This document shows, piece by piece, positions 63,357-64,000 of a stretch of DNA of 64,000 nucleotides. The position numbers and the translations under genes were made by a program. This DNA is from JBMHDW01 sp049889175 (GTDB lineage: Bacteria > Pseudomonadota > Gammaproteobacteria > Comchoanobacterales > Comchoanobacteraceae): assembly GCA_049889175.1 (NCBI GenBank), contig JBMHDW010000001.1, positions 186,001 to 250,000 of the forward strand. Direction: 5' to 3'. The notes beneath the pieces were generated by a model. It was not told the origin of the DNA. It was given only the letters and a program-made list of their open reading frames with translations, and did not search any database. Within the stretch, counting starts at the first letter, position 1. Each line of letters opens with the position of its first letter.

Positions 63357-64000
63357 ATGAGAGAACATTTAAATAAGCAATTATTATTAATAAATAAACA
63401 ATTTAGCATTCAAAAATCTCAGCTTAAAGTATTTCAAATGATACTCTCTGAATTTTCTGAAAATGATCTTAACAAACATGATATCAAATCTATCAAGCGG
63501 GTCATTGATAATGCTTTAGATCAAAGAAATAGTGATTCAGAAGAGCAACTATTACTCGTTAAGCATAAAATAGCTCAACATTTTACCGATAAAATGCTCA
63601 CTTTAAAAACCTATATCCTCCAACAATCCAACCAAAATATTGTTGATTTCTTAACTTGCCTCCAGCATATACTCAATGACATTATTAAAAGTAATAATGT
63701 AAAAGAAATTATTACAATACAAGATAGTCTTTATTTTGATCAGCTCTGCTTAGTTCAAAGACATGAAGAAACAACTATTAAGAACTTAAATGTATCAGTA
63801 TATGATGCCAAATCAGTAACTGATACCAAAATAACTCTTGATCGTTTAATTAGTATGCTTCCTGAGCAATTCAAAATACTCAATCAACCCAATGCTAACG
63901 AAATATTAAAAAATTATGCCATCACCAATATTGAGAATTTCTGCCAAAATATAGCCACAACTTTTGAAATTCTATCTCATTTAATCAAAGAAACATCTCA
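63357..64000 (+). CDS. Hypothetical protein, cut by the right edge
   Basis: A frame opens at the ATG at 63357 (MREHLNKQ) and stays open to base 64000, giving 214 complete codons without stop. AAGGGA lies upstream as a ribosome site. The translation is Gln/Asn/Leu-rich and helical, without signal or membrane segment. It follows the hydrolase gene by 40 bp. The family is unknown. Confidence 0.6.
   Translation, partial: MREHLNKQLLLINKQFSIQKSQLKVFQMILSEFSENDLNKHDIKSIKRVIDNALDQRNSDSEEQLLLVKHKIAQHFTDKMLTLKTYILQQSNQNIVDFLTCLQHILNDIIKSNNVKEIITIQDSLYFDQLCLVQRHEETTIKNLNVSVYDAKSVTDTKITLDRLISMLPEQFKILNQPNANEILKNYAITNIENFCQNIATTFEILSHLIKETS

Overview
The window reads as one chromosomal segment of an AT-rich Gammaproteobacterium. 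The evidence is gene content and order: ftsY-ftsE-ftsX-rpoH divergent from rsmD, glyQ-glyS as separate subunits, rsmG..parA-parB, trxA-rho, dnaA-dnaN-recF-gyrB, a Yej peptide importer, and tRNA nucleotidyltransferase. Many predicted proteins of unknown family carry membrane segments, coiled coils or eukaryote-like repeats (IQ motifs, DUF4116 repeats, a patatin, a membrane alpha/beta hydrolase). That pattern suggests a host-associated, possibly intracellular lineage (Legionellales-like). The lifestyle and the order are inferences. TGA is used as a normal stop. I found no tRNA, rRNA, CRISPR array, transposase or integrase.

Layout. 1-2.4 kb: two related accessory genes, one cut by the window edge and one with five IQ-like motifs. 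2.8-10 kb: a long minus-strand run ftsY, ftsE, ftsX, rpoH, a DsbA-like thiol oxidoreductase, glyQ, glyS. 10.1-12.6 kb: rsmD, hemN, rsmG on the plus strand. 12.6-20.5 kb: an accessory block lying between rsmG and parA. It holds a 927-residue coiled-coil protein with a decayed partial second copy, a truncated repeat of the rsmG 3' end, a cfa remnant, a patatin-like lipase, a waaC-like heptosyltransferase and a membrane glycosyltransferase broken by one TGA. 20.5-24.7 kb: parA, parB, folK, trxA, rho. 24.9-32.5 kb: an MFS transporter coupled to yejB-yejE-yejF-yejA and an unknown anchored protein. 32.7-34.8 kb: priA. 34.8-38.4 kb: two DUF4116 proteins and a small lipoprotein. 38.4-47.3 kb: ruvX, dnaA, dnaN, recF, an intruding unknown gene, gyrB, yaaA, all on the minus strand. 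47.3-54 kb: PBP1A, unknown membrane proteins, rsmE, malic enzyme. 54.3-58.7 kb: a MidA-like methyltransferase, folB, a YadGH-type ABC exporter and an amino-acid permease. 58.8-64 kb: unknown proteins, cca, a secreted protein, a membrane-anchored alpha/beta hydrolase and a gene cut by the right edge.

Housekeeping blocks supply chromosome replication and partition (DnaA, DnaN, RecF, GyrB, PriA, ParAB with two parS-like sites), transcription control (RpoH, Rho), translation (GlyQS, Cca, RsmD/G/E) and envelope growth (FtsEX, PBP1A). The most interesting content is accessory: the IQ-motif protein, the segmental duplications between rsmG and parA, the DUF4116 pair, an FtsE lacking normal ABC signature and switch residues, and a Cca with an altered catalytic acidic pair and no recognisable HD motif.
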